Assembly (NCBI RefSeq): GCF_022513565.1
Contig: NZ_JAKWBE010000017.1
Coordinates: 62,001-126,000, forward strand
DNA: 64,000 bases
DNA from: Streptomyces gilvus
GTDB taxonomy: Bacteria; Actinomycetota; Actinomycetes; Streptomycetales; Streptomycetaceae
Direction: 5' to 3'
Position numbers and translations under genes: made by a program. Shown in pieces: positions 1 through 9,766 of this stretch. The notes beneath the pieces were generated by a model. It did no database searches and was not told where the DNA came from. It worked only from the letters and a program-made list of their open reading frames with translations. The stretch's first letter is position 1. Every line of letters starts with the position of its first letter.

Positions 1-1079
1 GCGACCGGCTTGCCCTTCTGGTGGACCTTGAGGATCTCCAGGCGGCCCTGCAGGTCCGGCGGGTCTACCGCGATCTGGCGGTCGAAGCGGCCGGGACGCA
101 GAAGGGCCGGGTCGAGGATGTCCGGACGGTTGGTGGCTGCGATGAGAATCACACCACCCTTGACGTCGAAACCGTCCATCTCGACGAGCAGCTGGTTCAG
201 CGTCTGCTCGCGCTCGTCGTGACCACCGCCGAGGCCGGCGCCGCGATGGCGGCCGACCGCGTCGATCTCGTCGACGAAGACGATCGCCGGGGCGTTCGCC
301 TTGGCCTGCTCGAACAGGTCACGGACCCGGGAGGCACCGACACCGACGAACATCTCGACGAAGTCGGAACCGGAGATCGAGTAGAAGGGGACCCCCGCCT
401 CACCGGCGACGGCTCGCGCGAGCAGTGTCTTGCCGGTACCGGGGCGGCCGTAGAGCAGCACGCCCTTGGGGATCTTGGCACCGACGGCCTGGAACTTGGC
501 CGGCTCCTGCAGGAACTCCTTGATCTCGTGGAGCTCCTCGACGGCCTCGTCGCAGCCCGCGACGTCGGCGAACGTCGTCTTCGGGGTGTCCTTGGTGATC
601 AGCTTGGCCTTGGACTTCCCGAAGTTCATCACCCGGGAGCCGCCGCCCTGCATCTGGTTCATCAGGAACAGGAAGACGACCACGATCAGGACGAAGGGGA
701 GCAGGGAGAGCAGGATGCCGAGGAACGGGTTCTGCTTGGACGGCGACACGGTGTAGCCGTCCGGGATCTGCTTGTCCTGGTACTTGTTCTGCAGCGTGTT
801 GGCGATGGCCACGCCCTGGTCGCCGATGTAGCTCGCCTGGATCTTCGAGCTGCCCTCGACCTTGAAACCGTCCTTGAGCTGGGCCTTGACGGTCTGCTCA
901 TCGCCGGTGGTGAGCTTGACGCTCTCCACCTTGTTGTCGTTGATCGCCGCCACGACCTGGCCGGTGTCCACCGTCTTGTAGCCGCCGGACGAGCCGACGA
1001 CCTGCATCAACACGACCACGGCAAGGACGGCCAGCACGATCCACATGACCGGCCCACGGAAGTATCGCTTCACGTCCAT
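1..1079 (-). CDS. ftsH: ATP-dependent zinc metalloprotease FtsH (3' end outside window)
   Basis: Membrane-anchored AAA+ protease that extracts and degrades misfolded membrane proteins and unstable cytosolic regulators. About 359 N-terminal residues are visible. A first membrane segment lies at about residues 9-27, a periplasmic-side domain follows, and a second segment lies near 120-140 just before the glycine/glutamine linker NQMQGGG. The AAA module shows Walker A GRPGTGKT near residue 210 and Walker [12 protein letters not shown]. The HExxH zinc site would lie beyond position 1. The ATG at 1079 gives the start [15 protein letters not shown] expected for actinobacterial FtsH. The neighbours hpt and tilS on the same strand form the classic tilS-hpt-ftsH order. 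The identity is certain; completeness of the C-terminus cannot be judged. Confidence 0.97.
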   Translation of the reverse strand, partial: MDVKRYFRGPVMWIVLAVLAVVVLMQVVGSSGGYKTVDTGQVVAAINDNKVESVKLTTGDEQTVKAQLKDGFKVEGSSKIQASYIGDQGVAIANTLQNKYQDKQIPDGYTVSPSKQNPFLGILLSLLPFVLIVVVFLFLMNQMQGGGSRVMNFGKSKAKLITKDTPKTTFADVAGCDEAVEELHEIKEFLQEPAKFQAVGAKIPKGVLLYGRPGTGKTLLARAVAGEAGVPFYSISGSDFVEMFVGVGASRVRDLFEQAKANAPAIVFVDEIDAVGRHRGAGLGGGHDEREQTLNQLLVEMDGFDVKGGVILIAATNRPDILDPALLRPGRFDRQIAVDPPDLQGRLEILKVHQKGKPV

Positions 1080-1285
1080 CCATACGGAGCGGTGTCGCCC
1101 CGTCCCTCCTGCCATAGTGAGTTTGATAAGACAGTTCTTCTGACGGTACCCCAGCATTGTGGCCCGAAGCCGCACTCGGCGGCCCGGACGGCCGGCATTC
1201 CCGCCTCTGCATGCTCCAACGGCGCGAAACCCGCCGGGGTTCCCGATCGTCCTACAAAGACGGCTCGCTCGGCCCCAAGGCCGTC

Positions 1286-1846
1286 TCAGCCGCCGTAGAC
1301 GTGGGGGGCGAGCGTACCGACGAACGGGAGATTCCGGTACTTCTCCGCGTAGTCCAGACCGTAACCGACGACGAACTCGTTCGGGATGTCGAAGCCGACC
1401 CACTCGACGTCGATGGCGACCTTCGCGGCGTCCGGCTTGCGCAGCAGGGTGCAGATCTTCAGCGACTCCGGCTCACGCGAGCCGAGGTTGTTGATCAGCC
1501 ACGACAGGGTCAGCCCGGAGTCGATGATGTCCTCGACGATCAGGACGTGCTTTCCCTTGATGTCGGTGTCGAGGTCCTTCAGGATCCGCACCACACCGGA
1601 GGACTGGGTGCCCGCGCCGTACGAGGACACGGCCATCCAGTCCATGGTGACGGGGGTGGACAGCGCCCGGGCCAGGTCGGCCATGGCCATCACCGCGCCC
1701 TTGAGGACGCCGACGATGAGCAGGTCCTTGCCCGCGTACTCCGCGTCGATCTTCGCGGCCAGCTCGACGAGCTTCGCGTCGATCTCTTCCTTGGTGATGA
1801 GCACCTGCTTGAGGTCGGCACCCATGTCTTTCGCGTCCACCCGCAT
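1286..1846 (-). CDS. hpt: hypoxanthine phosphoribosyltransferase
   Basis: Purine salvage enzyme that transfers ribose phosphate from PRPP to hypoxanthine or guanine, in the cytosol. The 186-residue product has the PRPP-binding signature [16 protein letters not shown], the early VGVLKGAV loop and the C-terminal [16 protein letters not shown], all typical of type I PRTases of 180-190 residues. The ATG at 1846 ([12 protein letters not shown]) is chosen; an ATG at 1825 (MGADL) is nearly as good, and an ORF extended to 1903 adds residues not seen in the family. It sits between tilS and ftsH, all on the minus strand, an arrangement conserved across many Gram-positive bacteria. Confidence 0.96.
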   Translation of the reverse strand: MRVDAKDMGADLKQVLITKEEIDAKLVELAAKIDAEYAGKDLLIVGVLKGAVMAMADLARALSTPVTMDWMAVSSYGAGTQSSGVVRILKDLDTDIKGKHVLIVEDIIDSGLTLSWLINNLGSREPESLKICTLLRKPDAAKVAIDVEWVGFDIPNEFVVGYGLDYAEKYRNLPFVGTLAPHVYGG

Positions 1847-1916
1847 CACTTTCGGTCGTCCCACCGGCTGCCCGGCCCCGGATGGGGGCCGGATCCCGCA
1901 CAAAACGGGATGAGAT

Positions 1917-2942
1917 TCAGCCTTGCCGAATCACCAGTCTGCCACCCTGGCGCTGGGCGACGACTTTGCCCGGGAGATTGATGGCTCCCTGGCCGCGCCA
2001 GCCGGTGATCAGCCGGTCGACTTCCTCGATGTGGCGGGCGAACAGCGAGCCGGCCGGGGCGCCGGCCTCGATCGCCGCCTGGCGCAGAATGCGGCGGCGC
2101 ACCGCGGGCGGCAGGGCGTAGAGCTTGGCGCACTCCAGCAGGCCCGCGCTGTCCCGCACGGCGGCCTCGGCCTGGCGGGCCCAGGCGTCGAGGGCGTCGG
2201 CGTCGTCGCGGGAGAGCTGCGCGGTACGGGCGAGGGCCTCGACGACTCCCTTGCCGAGCGCCTTCTCCAGGGCGGGCAGTCCCTCGTGGCGCAGCCGCGA
2301 GCGGGTGTAGGCGGGGTCGGCGTTGTGCGGGTCGTCCCAGACGGGCAGCGACTGGACCATGCAGGCCTTGCGGGCGGTCTGCCGGTCGAGTTCGAGGAAG
2401 GGGCGGCGGTAACGGCCGCCGGCCCCCGAGACCGCGGCCATTCCGGACAGGGAACGGATGCCGGAGCCGCGGGCGAGGCCGAGCAGCACGGTCTCGGCCT
2501 GGTCGTCGCGGGTGTGGCCGAGCAGGATCGCGGTGGCGCCGTGGCGGGCGGCGGCCGCGTCGAGGGCGGCGTACCGGGCGTCGCGGGCGGCGGCCTCCGG
2601 GCCGCCTTCGCGGCCGACGGTCACGGCGACGGACTCGACCGGGTCCAGGCCCAACTCGCGCAGCCGCAGGGCGACTTCCTCGGCGCGCAGATCGGAGCCG
2701 GGCTGCAGTCCGTGGTCGACGGTGACGCCGCCGCAGCGGATGCCGAGCTTGGGGGCCTCGAAGGCGAGGGCGGAGGCGAGCGCCATGGAGTCGGCGCCGC
2801 CGGAGCACGCCACGAGCACGAGCGGCGCGGGCGGGGGCTCGTGCGCGGTCCGCCCGGCGGGGGGCTGGTCGTCGTTGAGGATGTCGTGAAGGACGCGGCG
2901 GACCGCCAGGCGTATCGCCGCGACCGCAGGATGGGGACCCAT
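1917..2942 (-). CDS. tilS: tRNA(Ile)-lysidine synthetase
   Basis: Uses ATP and lysine to modify C34 of the CAU-anticodon tRNA-Ile to lysidine, switching its codon reading from AUG to AUA. The 341-residue product carries the PP-loop ATPase motif [10 protein letters not shown] at about residues 45-54, followed by VDHGLQPGS and [12 protein letters not shown], which are the usual TilS landmarks. Actinobacterial TilS proteins of this size have a short C-terminal region compared with E. coli. The ATG at 2942 follows a purine-rich stretch. It is first in order of the tilS-hpt-ftsH group. About 190 bp separate it from the next gene upstream, with no further coding signal seen there. Confidence 0.95.
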   Translation of the reverse strand: MGPHPAVAAIRLAVRRVLHDILNDDQPPAGRTAHEPPPAPLVLVACSGGADSMALASALAFEAPKLGIRCGGVTVDHGLQPGSDLRAEEVALRLRELGLDPVESVAVTVGREGGPEAAARDARYAALDAAAARHGATAILLGHTRDDQAETVLLGLARGSGIRSLSGMAAVSGAGGRYRRPFLELDRQTARKACMVQSLPVWDDPHNADPAYTRSRLRHEGLPALEKALGKGVVEALARTAQLSRDDADALDAWARQAEAAVRDSAGLLECAKLYALPPAVRRRILRQAAIEAGAPAGSLFARHIEEVDRLITGWRGQGAINLPGKVVAQRQGGRLVIRQG

Positions 2943-3135
2943 GTCCGGTTCCCTTCATGAAGTTTTCGGGGGGTGAGCCCGAGGTTCGGTCACTCAGAGT
3001 GTGTCGATGGTGACAGAGCCGGGCCGTTCCCCGAGCATTGCACGCCTACCCATGGCTCACGGTCCCTCGGACGGGTGATTGGAGGGGCGTTCGCCTGCCG
3101 TCGGCCGGATTCGGTTCACCACGTCCGTACGGCGT

Positions 3136-4260
3136 TCACGACTCGCTCTTGCGGTGCACCCGCGCGACCCAGTCCGCCGGTTTGGCGATCTCCGACTTGG
3201 TCGGCAGGGTGTTCGGGGAAGTCCACACACGGTTGAAGCCGTCCATGCCGACCTGGTCGACGACGGCCCGCACGAACCGCTCGCCGTCCCGGTACTGCCT
3301 GAGTTTGGCGTCCAGGCCGAGCAGCTTGCGCAGCGCCATGTCCAGCCGGGAGGCGCCCTTCGCTCGCCGCTGCTGGAACTTCTCGCGGATCTCGGCGACG
3401 CTCGGCACGACGTCGGGGCCCACTCCGTCCATCACGAAGTCGGCGTGTCCCTCCAGGAGGGACATCACGGCGGTGAGGCGGCCGAGGATCTCGCGCTGGG
3501 CGGGGGTCTGCACGATCTCCACGAAGGAGCGCCCCCCGTCGTCCTCCTCGGCCTCGGGGCGCCCGCCCGCGAGAGACTGGGCGGCCTCCCGGATGCGCTC
3601 CAGGACGGTCATCGGGTCGACGTCGGTCTCTCCCAGGAACGACTGGATTTCGCCCTCGAGGTGGTCGCGCAGCCAGGGCACGGCGCTGAACTGCGTGCGG
3701 TGCGTCTCCTCGTGCAGACAGACCCAGAGGCGGAAGTCGTGGGGCTGCACGTCGAGTTCGCGTTCCACGTGCACGATGTTGGGCGCGACGAGGAGCAGCC
3801 GGCCGCCGCCGTTCTCGCCGGCCGGCAGGTCGCGGGTGGCCGGGGCGAAGGTCTCGTACTGGCCGAGGACGCGGGAGGCCAGGAACGACAGCAGCATGCC
3901 CAGTTCGACGCCGGTGACCTTGCCGCCGACCGCGCCGAGGACCGCGCCGCCGGGGCTGCTGCCGCGCCGCTCCTGCATCTTCTCGAGCAGCGGTTTGAGG
4001 ATCTCCCGGAAGCCGGCGACGTTGGCCCGGACCCAGCCGGGCCGGTCGACGACCAGGATCGGGGTGTCGTGGGTCTCCTCCGTGCCCATCCGGGTGAAGC
4101 CGCGGACGTGTTCCTCCGAGGCCTTGGCATGCCGGCGCAGTTCCGCGACGACCGCTCGGGCCTCGTCGCGGCTCACGTCGGGGCCCGGCCGCACGAGCCG
4201 GGTCGCGGTCGCGACCGCGAGATTCCAGTCGACCATCTCGGCACCACCGATGCTCGTCAT
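3136..4260 (-). CDS. zincin-like metallopeptidase, DUF2342 / F420-biosynthesis-associated type
   Basis: A 374-residue soluble protein of the actinobacterial zinc-dependent metalloprotease family (zincin_2, DUF2342), sometimes annotated as coenzyme F420 biosynthesis-associated although no role in F420 synthesis is shown. The central motif LHEETHRTQF provides an HExxH-type zinc site (HEETH), followed by a run of acidic and aromatic residues and a second conserved EGHADFVMDGVG. No signal peptide or membrane helix is visible, so it is likely cytoplasmic. The start MTSIGGAEMVDW at 4260 is the usual one. The gene lies between tilS and dac on the same strand, and this position is conserved in Streptomyces. 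The substrate is unknown. Confidence 0.88.
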   Translation of the reverse strand: MTSIGGAEMVDWNLAVATATRLVRPGPDVSRDEARAVVAELRRHAKASEEHVRGFTRMGTEETHDTPILVVDRPGWVRANVAGFREILKPLLEKMQERRGSSPGGAVLGAVGGKVTGVELGMLLSFLASRVLGQYETFAPATRDLPAGENGGGRLLLVAPNIVHVERELDVQPHDFRLWVCLHEETHRTQFSAVPWLRDHLEGEIQSFLGETDVDPMTVLERIREAAQSLAGGRPEAEEDDGGRSFVEIVQTPAQREILGRLTAVMSLLEGHADFVMDGVGPDVVPSVAEIREKFQQRRAKGASRLDMALRKLLGLDAKLRQYRDGERFVRAVVDQVGMDGFNRVWTSPNTLPTKSEIAKPADWVARVHRKSES

Positions 4261-4336
4261 GTGTCAACCGTACGTGAGCGTTCGCGCTGGGGGCAGGGCG
4301 CGGAGAACCGCGGGGCCGGGGCCGGTGCCGCAGGGG

Positions 4337-5977
4337 TCAGCGGCAGCCGCAGGCCGCCAGGGCCGTCGCCGTGCGGTCCAGCGCCGACTGGGCCGCGTCC
4401 TTGCTCGTCGTGTCGGACGCGAGGAAGGCGAAGGCCAGCAGCCGGCCGTCCCGGTCGACCACCGTGCCCGCCAGGGTGTTCACGCCGGTCAGGGTGCCGG
4501 TCTTGGCTCGTACGACCCCTGCCGCGCCGTCGGTGTAGCGGCTGGTGAGGGTGCCGGTGAAGCCCGCCACGGGGAGGCCGGTGAGGGCGGGGCGGAGTTC
4601 GGGGTGGTCCGGGGCTCCGGCCTTGACCAGGAGGGCCGTCAGCAGGTCGGCCGTCAGCCTGTCGGCCCGGTTCAGACCGCTGCCGTCATGGAACTGGGCG
4701 CCCTTCAAGGGCAGTTGGAGCCTGTTCAACTGGGCGGCGATCGCCGCCGCGCCGCCGTCGAAGCTCGCCGGCTTCCCCGTCGCCACGGCCGTCTGACGGG
4801 CCAGCGCCTCCGCGATGTCGTTGTCGGAGTTGGTCAGCATGCGCTCGACCACGTCGGAGAGCGGGGGCGAGGAGACGGAGGCCAGCGTCGTGGCGCGGGC
4901 CGTCGCCCTGGACGGGCCCGGGGGCGTCGTCCGGATGCCGTCCGCGGCCAGGAAGCCCGCGAACTTCGTCGCCGCGTCGGCGGCCGGATCCGGCACCCGG
5001 TGCGCGGTTCCGCTCGTGGAGTCGTCCGTGCGCCCCTCGTCGGCCGTCAGGGCGCTGACCGGCGCGAGGTTGTCGTCGACGCCGATGGGGTGCAGCGCGG
5101 GACCGGTGAAGAGGGTGGTGTCGTAGGAGAGCGTGACCCGGTCGGTGCCGCGTTTCTTCAGGGCCGTCGCCGTCCTGTCGGCCAGGTCGCGCAGGCTCGC
5201 CCAGCCGTCGGTGTCCTTGCGGGCCGTCAGCGTCGGGTCGCCACCGCCGACGAGGACGAGTTCCCTGGTGTCCGGTTCCAGGGCGGTGCGCGTGGTGAGG
5301 CGATGGTCGGCGCCCATCGCCGACAGCGCGGCGACCGCGGTGGCGATCTTCGTCGTGGAGGCGGGTGTGAGGGGGACGTCGGCGCCGATGCCGTACAGGC
5401 GCTTGCCGGTGGTCACGTCGACGACCGCGGCGGCGCGTTGGGCGCCGAGGGCCGCGTCACCGAGAAGCGGCCGAAGGACGTCGGTGAGCGCCGGTCCGAC
5501 CGGCGCGGACCTCACCGTGTTCGCCGAGCCGCCGAGGCCGACCAGGACCGAGGCGGCGCTCGGCGCGGGCTCGGGCGCCCCGGCCTTGTCGGACGTATCG
5601 GATGTACGGCCGTGATCTGCGCCACCCGCGCGTTCCAGGGCAACCGCCCGGTCCGCCTCGGCCGTACGCTGACCGGTGGAGTCCCAGGGACCGGTGGCGG
5701 TCACCACGGTGACGGCCAGCGCCACACCGGCGGTGGCGGCACCCGCGGTGTACTGCCAGGTCCCGGTGGTCTTCGGCCTCGCCGACAGCACCCGCGCGAG
5801 CCGCGGTCGCGCGGCCGCCGCGGCCCGTTCGAGGCGGGGACGCGCGGCGTTCGCGGCTCGTTCGAGCTGCGGGCGTACGGTCCCGGCGGCCCGTGCCAGA
5901 CGCGGTCGTACGGCGTTCGCGACCCGCACCACGTGCGGTCTCGCGGCTCGCCAAGGCCTCAGTTCAGGCACGACCAC
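4337..5977 (-). CDS. dacB: D-alanyl-D-alanine carboxypeptidase / PBP4-type (peptidase S13)
   Basis: Cell-wall enzyme trimming or cross-cleaving peptidoglycan stem peptides. All three penicillin-binding motifs are present in the 546-residue product: SxxK in PASTTKIATA, SDN in LTNSDNDIAEA and KTG in VRAKTGTLTG, with the large insert between the first two that marks class C PBPs. A hydrophobic segment (TAGVALAVTVVTATG) at about residues 80-95 anchors it. The N-terminal cytoplasmic stretch is unusual: about four tandem 11-residue repeats built on RPRLERAA. The start is a GTG at 5977, with other in-frame starts close by. It is divergent from ppa, an order well conserved in Streptomyces. Confidence 0.94.
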   Translation of the reverse strand: MVVPELRPWRAARPHVVRVANAVRPRLARAAGTVRPQLERAANAARPRLERAAAAARPRLARVLSARPKTTGTWQYTAGAATAGVALAVTVVTATGPWDSTGQRTAEADRAVALERAGGADHGRTSDTSDKAGAPEPAPSAASVLVGLGGSANTVRSAPVGPALTDVLRPLLGDAALGAQRAAAVVDVTTGKRLYGIGADVPLTPASTTKIATAVAALSAMGADHRLTTRTALEPDTRELVLVGGGDPTLTARKDTDGWASLRDLADRTATALKKRGTDRVTLSYDTTLFTGPALHPIGVDDNLAPVSALTADEGRTDDSTSGTAHRVPDPAADAATKFAGFLAADGIRTTPPGPSRATARATTLASVSSPPLSDVVERMLTNSDNDIAEALARQTAVATGKPASFDGGAAAIAAQLNRLQLPLKGAQFHDGSGLNRADRLTADLLTALLVKAGAPDHPELRPALTGLPVAGFTGTLTSRYTDGAAGVVRAKTGTLTGVNTLAGTVVDRDGRLLAFAFLASDTTSKDAAQSALDRTATALAACGCR

Positions 5978-6056
5978 CAGCCCCTTTCGCGATCACACAC
6001 GTGCGTGAGGGACACTTAACCACCAGAACTATGTGTTGATCATGGAGGAGCCACCG

Positions 6057-6548
6057 GTGGAGTTCGACGTCACGATCGAGATCCCGAAGGGTTCGCGGAA
6101 CAAGTACGAGGTGGACCACGAGACCGGTCGGATCCGCCTGGACCGTCGACTCTTCACCTCGACCGCCTACCCGACCGACTACGGCTTCGTCGAGAACACG
6201 CTCGGCGAGGACGGCGACCCGCTGGACGCGCTGGTCATCCTGGACGAGCCGACCTTCCCGGGCTGTCTGATCCGCTGCCGCGCGATCGGCATGTTCCGCA
6301 TGACGGACGAGGCGGGCGGCGACGACAAGCTGCTGTGCGTCCCCTCGACGGACCCGCGCGTGGAGCACCTGCGTGACATCCACCACGTCTCCGAGTTCGA
6401 CCGGCTGGAGATCCAGCACTTCTTCGAGGTCTACAAGGACCTGGAGCCCGGCAAATCCGTCGAGGGCGCCAACTGGGTCGGCCGCACGGACGCCGAGGCC
6501 GAGATCGAGCGCTCCTACAAGCGGTTCAAGGAGCAGGGCGGCCACTGA
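6057..6548 (+). CDS. ppa: inorganic pyrophosphatase
   Basis: Family I soluble pyrophosphatase that hydrolyses PPi to phosphate and pulls biosynthetic reactions forward. The 163-residue product begins [20 protein letters not shown] and carries the signature [10 protein letters not shown] with its metal-binding aspartates. The GTG at 6057 is preferred over an upstream ATG at 6033 because a strong GGAGGA Shine-Dalgarno sits at 6043-6048 and the family starts exactly here. A strong intrinsic terminator follows at once (6564-6597), so this is a single-gene unit divergent from dac. Confidence 0.97.
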   Translation: MEFDVTIEIPKGSRNKYEVDHETGRIRLDRRLFTSTAYPTDYGFVENTLGEDGDPLDALVILDEPTFPGCLIRCRAIGMFRMTDEAGGDDKLLCVPSTDPRVEHLRDIHHVSEFDRLEIQHFFEVYKDLEPGKSVEGANWVGRTDAEAEIERSYKRFKEQGGH

Positions 6549-6563
6549 GCCCCGAACTCCCGT

Positions 6564-6597
6564 GAAGGGGCCGTACGCAAGCGCGTGCGGCCCCTTC
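6564..6597. terminator. intrinsic terminator after ppa
   Basis: Perfect 10-bp inverted repeat GAAGGGGCCG / CGGCCCCTTC with a 14-nt loop, 15 bp past the ppa stop. No long T tract follows, which is normal for Streptomyces terminators. Confidence 0.85.
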
Positions 6598-6655
6598 GTG
6601 TGCCTGTGCGCATACTGAGGGCGGCAGGAGGTGTCGTACAGGGAGCGTTGCGCAC

Positions 6656-8317
6656 GTGACGGAAGCGGAGTACCGCAAACCGCAGTCGGACGAGGCGAGG
6701 GGCACGTTCGATCCCGAGATCACATCGGAGTTCGCCCTTCCGGCCGGGCTCGCCGCCCCCCGAACGGTCGTCGAGCCGGAGACCACGTCCGAGTTCGCCG
6801 TCCCGGACGGGCTGGACGTCTCGCAGCCGCCGCACGCCGAACCCGAGGGATCCGCGTTCAGCGCGCCCAGCACCTACAGCAGCAAGCACGCCCCGGCCGC
6901 GTTCACCCCGGCGACCGGCGTACCCGTCGTCAGCCTCACCAAGGACGTGCCCTGGCAGGACCGCATGCGCACGATGCTGCGGATGCCGCTGGCCGAGCGG
7001 CCCGCCCCCGAGCCCGGTCCGAAGGTGGAGGAGGGCGGTCCCGCCGTCCCGCGCGTGCTCGACCTGACGCTGCGCATCGGGGAGCTGCTGCTGGCCGGCG
7101 GTGAGGGCGCGGAGGACGTGGAGGCCGCGATGTTCGCGGTGTGCCGGTCCTACGGCCTGGACCGCTGTGAACCGAACGTCACCTTCACGCTGCTGTCGAT
7201 CTCCTACCAGCCCTCGCTGGTGGAGGACCCGGTGACGGCCTCCCGGACCGTGCGGCGGCGGGCCACCGACTACACGCGGCTGGCGGCCGTCTTCCGGCTC
7301 GTGGACGACCTCAGCGACCCGGAGACCAGCATCTCCCTGGAGGAGGCCTACCGGCGGCTCGCGGAGATACGGCGCAACCGGCACCCGTATCCGACCTGGG
7401 TGCTGACCGGCGCGAGCGGACTGCTCGCCGGGGCCGCCTCCGTGCTCGTCGGCGGTGATCTGGTGGTGTTCGCCGCGGCCATGCTGGGGGCGATGTTCGG
7501 CGACCGGCTGGCGTGGCTGTGCGCGGGGCGCGGGCTGCCGGAGTTCTACCAGTTCACGGTGGCCGCGATGCCCCCGGCGGCGATCGGGGTCGCGCTGACC
7601 GTGGCCCATGTGGACGTGAAGGCGTCCGCGGTCATCACCGGTGGGCTGTTCGCGCTGCTCCCCGGGCGGGCACTGGTGGCGGGCGTGCAGGACGGGCTGA
7701 CCGGGTTCTACATCACCGCGTCGGCGCGGCTGCTGGAGGTCGTCTACCTGTTCGTCGGGATCGTCACCGGCGTGCTGGTCGTCCTGTACTTCGGGGTGAA
7801 CCTGGGCGCCAAGCTGAACCCGGACGCGGCCCTGCAGATCGCCGAGCGGCCGCTGTGGCAGATCGCCGCCTCGATGCTGCTGTCGCTGACGTTCGCCGTG
7901 CTGCTGCAGCAGGAGCGCTCGACCGTGCTGTGGGTGACGCTCAACGGCGGTGTCGCGTGGTGTGTGTACGGCGCCCTGAACTACCCCGGCGGGCTGTCGC
8001 CGGTCGCTTCCACGGCCGTCGCCGCCGGGCTCGTGGGGCTGTTCGGGCAGCTGCTGTCCCGGTACCGGTTCGCTTCCGCGCTGCCCTACACGACGGCGGC
8101 GATCGGGCCTCTGCTGCCGGGTTCCTCGACATACTTCGGGCTGCTGTCGATCGCCCAGAACAACGTCGACAAGGGGCTGGTGTCGCTGGCCACGGCCGCG
8201 TCGCTCGCCATGGCCATCGCGATCGGGGTCAACCTGGGCTCGGAGATCTCCCGGCTGTTCCTGCGGATCGGCTCGGCCGAGAAGCGCCGGGCCGCCAAGC
8301 GGACCCGTGGTTTCTAG
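6656..8317 (+). CDS. threonine/serine exporter family membrane protein (ThrE/DUF1212)
   Basis: A 553-residue integral membrane protein. An N-terminal low-complexity region of about 125 residues contains two copies of an ETTSEFAVPDGLD-like motif, and is followed by the DUF1212 domain (LDLTLRIGELLLAGGEGAEDVEAAM, then RNRHPYP) with its membrane helices, and by the small ThrE C-terminal domain (LQIAERPLWQIAASMLLSLTFAVLL, PLLPGSSTYFGLL). In Corynebacterium ThrE exports threonine and serine; the substrate here is inferred only from family. The GTG at 6656 follows an AGGAGG-like site at about 6626-6631 at some distance. The stop overlaps the convergent dedA gene by 4 bp. Confidence 0.9.
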   Translation: MTEAEYRKPQSDEARGTFDPEITSEFALPAGLAAPRTVVEPETTSEFAVPDGLDVSQPPHAEPEGSAFSAPSTYSSKHAPAAFTPATGVPVVSLTKDVPWQDRMRTMLRMPLAERPAPEPGPKVEEGGPAVPRVLDLTLRIGELLLAGGEGAEDVEAAMFAVCRSYGLDRCEPNVTFTLLSISYQPSLVEDPVTASRTVRRRATDYTRLAAVFRLVDDLSDPETSISLEEAYRRLAEIRRNRHPYPTWVLTGASGLLAGAASVLVGGDLVVFAAAMLGAMFGDRLAWLCAGRGLPEFYQFTVAAMPPAAIGVALTVAHVDVKASAVITGGLFALLPGRALVAGVQDGLTGFYITASARLLEVVYLFVGIVTGVLVVLYFGVNLGAKLNPDAALQIAERPLWQIAASMLLSLTFAVLLQQERSTVLWVTLNGGVAWCVYGALNYPGGLSPVASTAVAAGLVGLFGQLLSRYRFASALPYTTAAIGPLLPGSSTYFGLLSIAQNNVDKGLVSLATAASLAMAIAIGVNLGSEISRLFLRIGSAEKRRAAKRTRGF

Positions 8318-9240
8318 TACCCCTGGTCGTAGGGGTACTGGCCGTTCTGCCCGGCGCCGTACGGCTGCTGCTGGGGCTGCCCGCCGCCGTACTGCTGGGG
8401 CTGCTCGCCGCCGTACGGCTGCTGCTGCGGGTAGGTCTGCTGGGGGTACTGCGGGGCGTACTGCTGCTGGTTCGGGTCGTACGGCTGCTCGTACGGCTGC
8501 TGATAGGGCTGGTCGGCCGGCGGGATGCGGCGCAGCTGGGTCGTGGAGTCGTCCATGACCACCGGGAAGGGCTGGGTCTGCTCCTGGACGGGCTCGGGGG
8601 CGGCGCGCTCGGGGTTCTTCTTCGCCTTCGAGCGGGCGCGCAGGTACTCGATGGCGATCGGGACCACCGAGACGAGGACGATCAGGATGAGGATCGCCTC
8701 GATGTTGTTCCTGACGAACTCGATCTTGCCGAGCCAGGAGCCGAGCAGAGTGACGCCGGCGCCCCACAGGACACCGCCGATCACGTTGAAGACCACGAAC
8801 GAGCGGTACTTCATGCCGCTGACGCCGGCGATGATCGGCGTGAAGGTGCGCACCACGGGCACGAAGCGGGCCAGCACCAGGGACTTCGGGCCGTACTTCT
8901 CGAAGAACTCGTGCGCCTTGACCACGTTCTCCTGCTTGAAGAGGCGGGAGTCGGGGCGGTTGAAGAGCGAGGGGCCGACCTTCTTGCCGAACATGTAGCC
9001 CGCCTGGTCGCCGAGGACGGCGGCGGCGCAGATCAGGGCGATCGCTCCCCACAGCGGGAAGTTCAGCTGGTCGGTGGTGATCAGCAGGCCCGTGGTGAAC
9101 AGCAGCGAGTCGCCCGGCAGGAAGAAGCCGATGAGCAGGCCCGACTCCGCGAAGACGATCAGGAGCAGACCCCAGATGCCGAACGTGTCGAGGAGGTAGT
9201 TCGGATCGAGCCAGCTCGGGCCGAGGGCAAGCGTCGTCAC
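8314..9240 (-). CDS. DedA family (SNARE-associated/VTT domain) membrane protein
   Basis: A 308-residue membrane protein of the DedA/VTT family, linked in other bacteria to lipid carrier flipping and membrane homeostasis. The hallmark G-x-x-x-G region is seen in ESGLLIGFFLPGDSLLF, followed by GDQAGYMFGKKVG and ARFVPVVRTFTPIIAGVSGM. Four or five hydrophobic segments cover residues 20-210. The last 65 residues are a cytoplasmic proline/glutamine/tyrosine-rich tail (PYQQPYEQPYDPNQQQ and similar) typical of actinobacterial versions. The GTG at 9240 is the start. It converges on thrE. Confidence 0.9.
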   Translation of the reverse strand: MTTLALGPSWLDPNYLLDTFGIWGLLLIVFAESGLLIGFFLPGDSLLFTTGLLITTDQLNFPLWGAIALICAAAVLGDQAGYMFGKKVGPSLFNRPDSRLFKQENVVKAHEFFEKYGPKSLVLARFVPVVRTFTPIIAGVSGMKYRSFVVFNVIGGVLWGAGVTLLGSWLGKIEFVRNNIEAILILIVLVSVVPIAIEYLRARSKAKKNPERAAPEPVQEQTQPFPVVMDDSTTQLRRIPPADQPYQQPYEQPYDPNQQQYAPQYPQQTYPQQQPYGGEQPQQYGGGQPQQQPYGAGQNGQYPYDQGY

Positions 9241-9382
9241 GGTTCTCGGGCTCCCTGAGGGCTGGGGGAAGGTACGGCGTCCTTCTACGGGCGCACAAAG
9301 GTATCAACGCCAGGTGTCCGCCCCAGGTTCCACCGCTGTCCCCAGGATGCACTGTGCGCCTCCTGGGGCAAAGCTGTGACTC

Positions 9383-9748
9383 ATGGGCATCGATGAGTAC
9401 GGCGGCGGCCAGGGGCCCCAGCCGGATGTGTTGGTCGTGACGACGAACGACGTTCCCGGGTACCGGGTGCAGCAGGTCCTCGGTGAGGTGTTCGGCCTCA
9501 CCGTGCGGTCCCGGCACCTCGGCAGCCAGATCGGGGCCGGGCTGAAGTCGATGATCGGCGGTGAGCTCAGGGGCCTCACCAAGACGCTGGTGCAGACCCG
9601 GAACCAGGCCATGGAGCGGCTGGTGGAGCAGGCACGCGCGCGTGGGGCGAACGGGGTGCTGATGTTCCGCTTCGACGTGACCGAGGCGGCCGACGTCGGC
9701 ACCGAGGTGTGCGCCTACGGGACCGCGGTGGTCCTGGCCCGGGAGTGA
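9383..9748 (+). CDS. YbjQ/UPF0145 family heavy-metal-binding domain protein
   Basis: A 121-residue cytosolic protein of the YbjQ family. It shows VVTTNDVPGYRVQQVLGEVFG, then a conserved RSRHLGSQIGAGLKSMIGGEL stretch, and MERLVEQARARGANGVLMFRFDV, which together define UPF0145. Members assemble as homopentamers; the metal-binding label is inherited and no Cys-rich site is visible here. It has its own start (ATG 9383, divergent from dedA across 140 bp) and converges on the tipA-like gene. The cellular role is unknown. Confidence 0.9.
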   Translation: MGIDEYGGGQGPQPDVLVVTTNDVPGYRVQQVLGEVFGLTVRSRHLGSQIGAGLKSMIGGELRGLTKTLVQTRNQAMERLVEQARARGANGVLMFRFDVTEAADVGTEVCAYGTAVVLARE

Positions 9749-9766
9749 GCCCCCGGGCCGGGACCG

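Noticed and set aside
3038-6019. 993-codon open frame on the plus strand, and similar long frames such as 21-1298, 1923-2960 and 15153-16958
   Set aside because: They are antisense to genes with clear domains (zincin, dac, tilS, aldehyde dehydrogenase) and have Arg/Ser/Pro-rich compositions typical of wrong-frame reading in GC-rich DNA.
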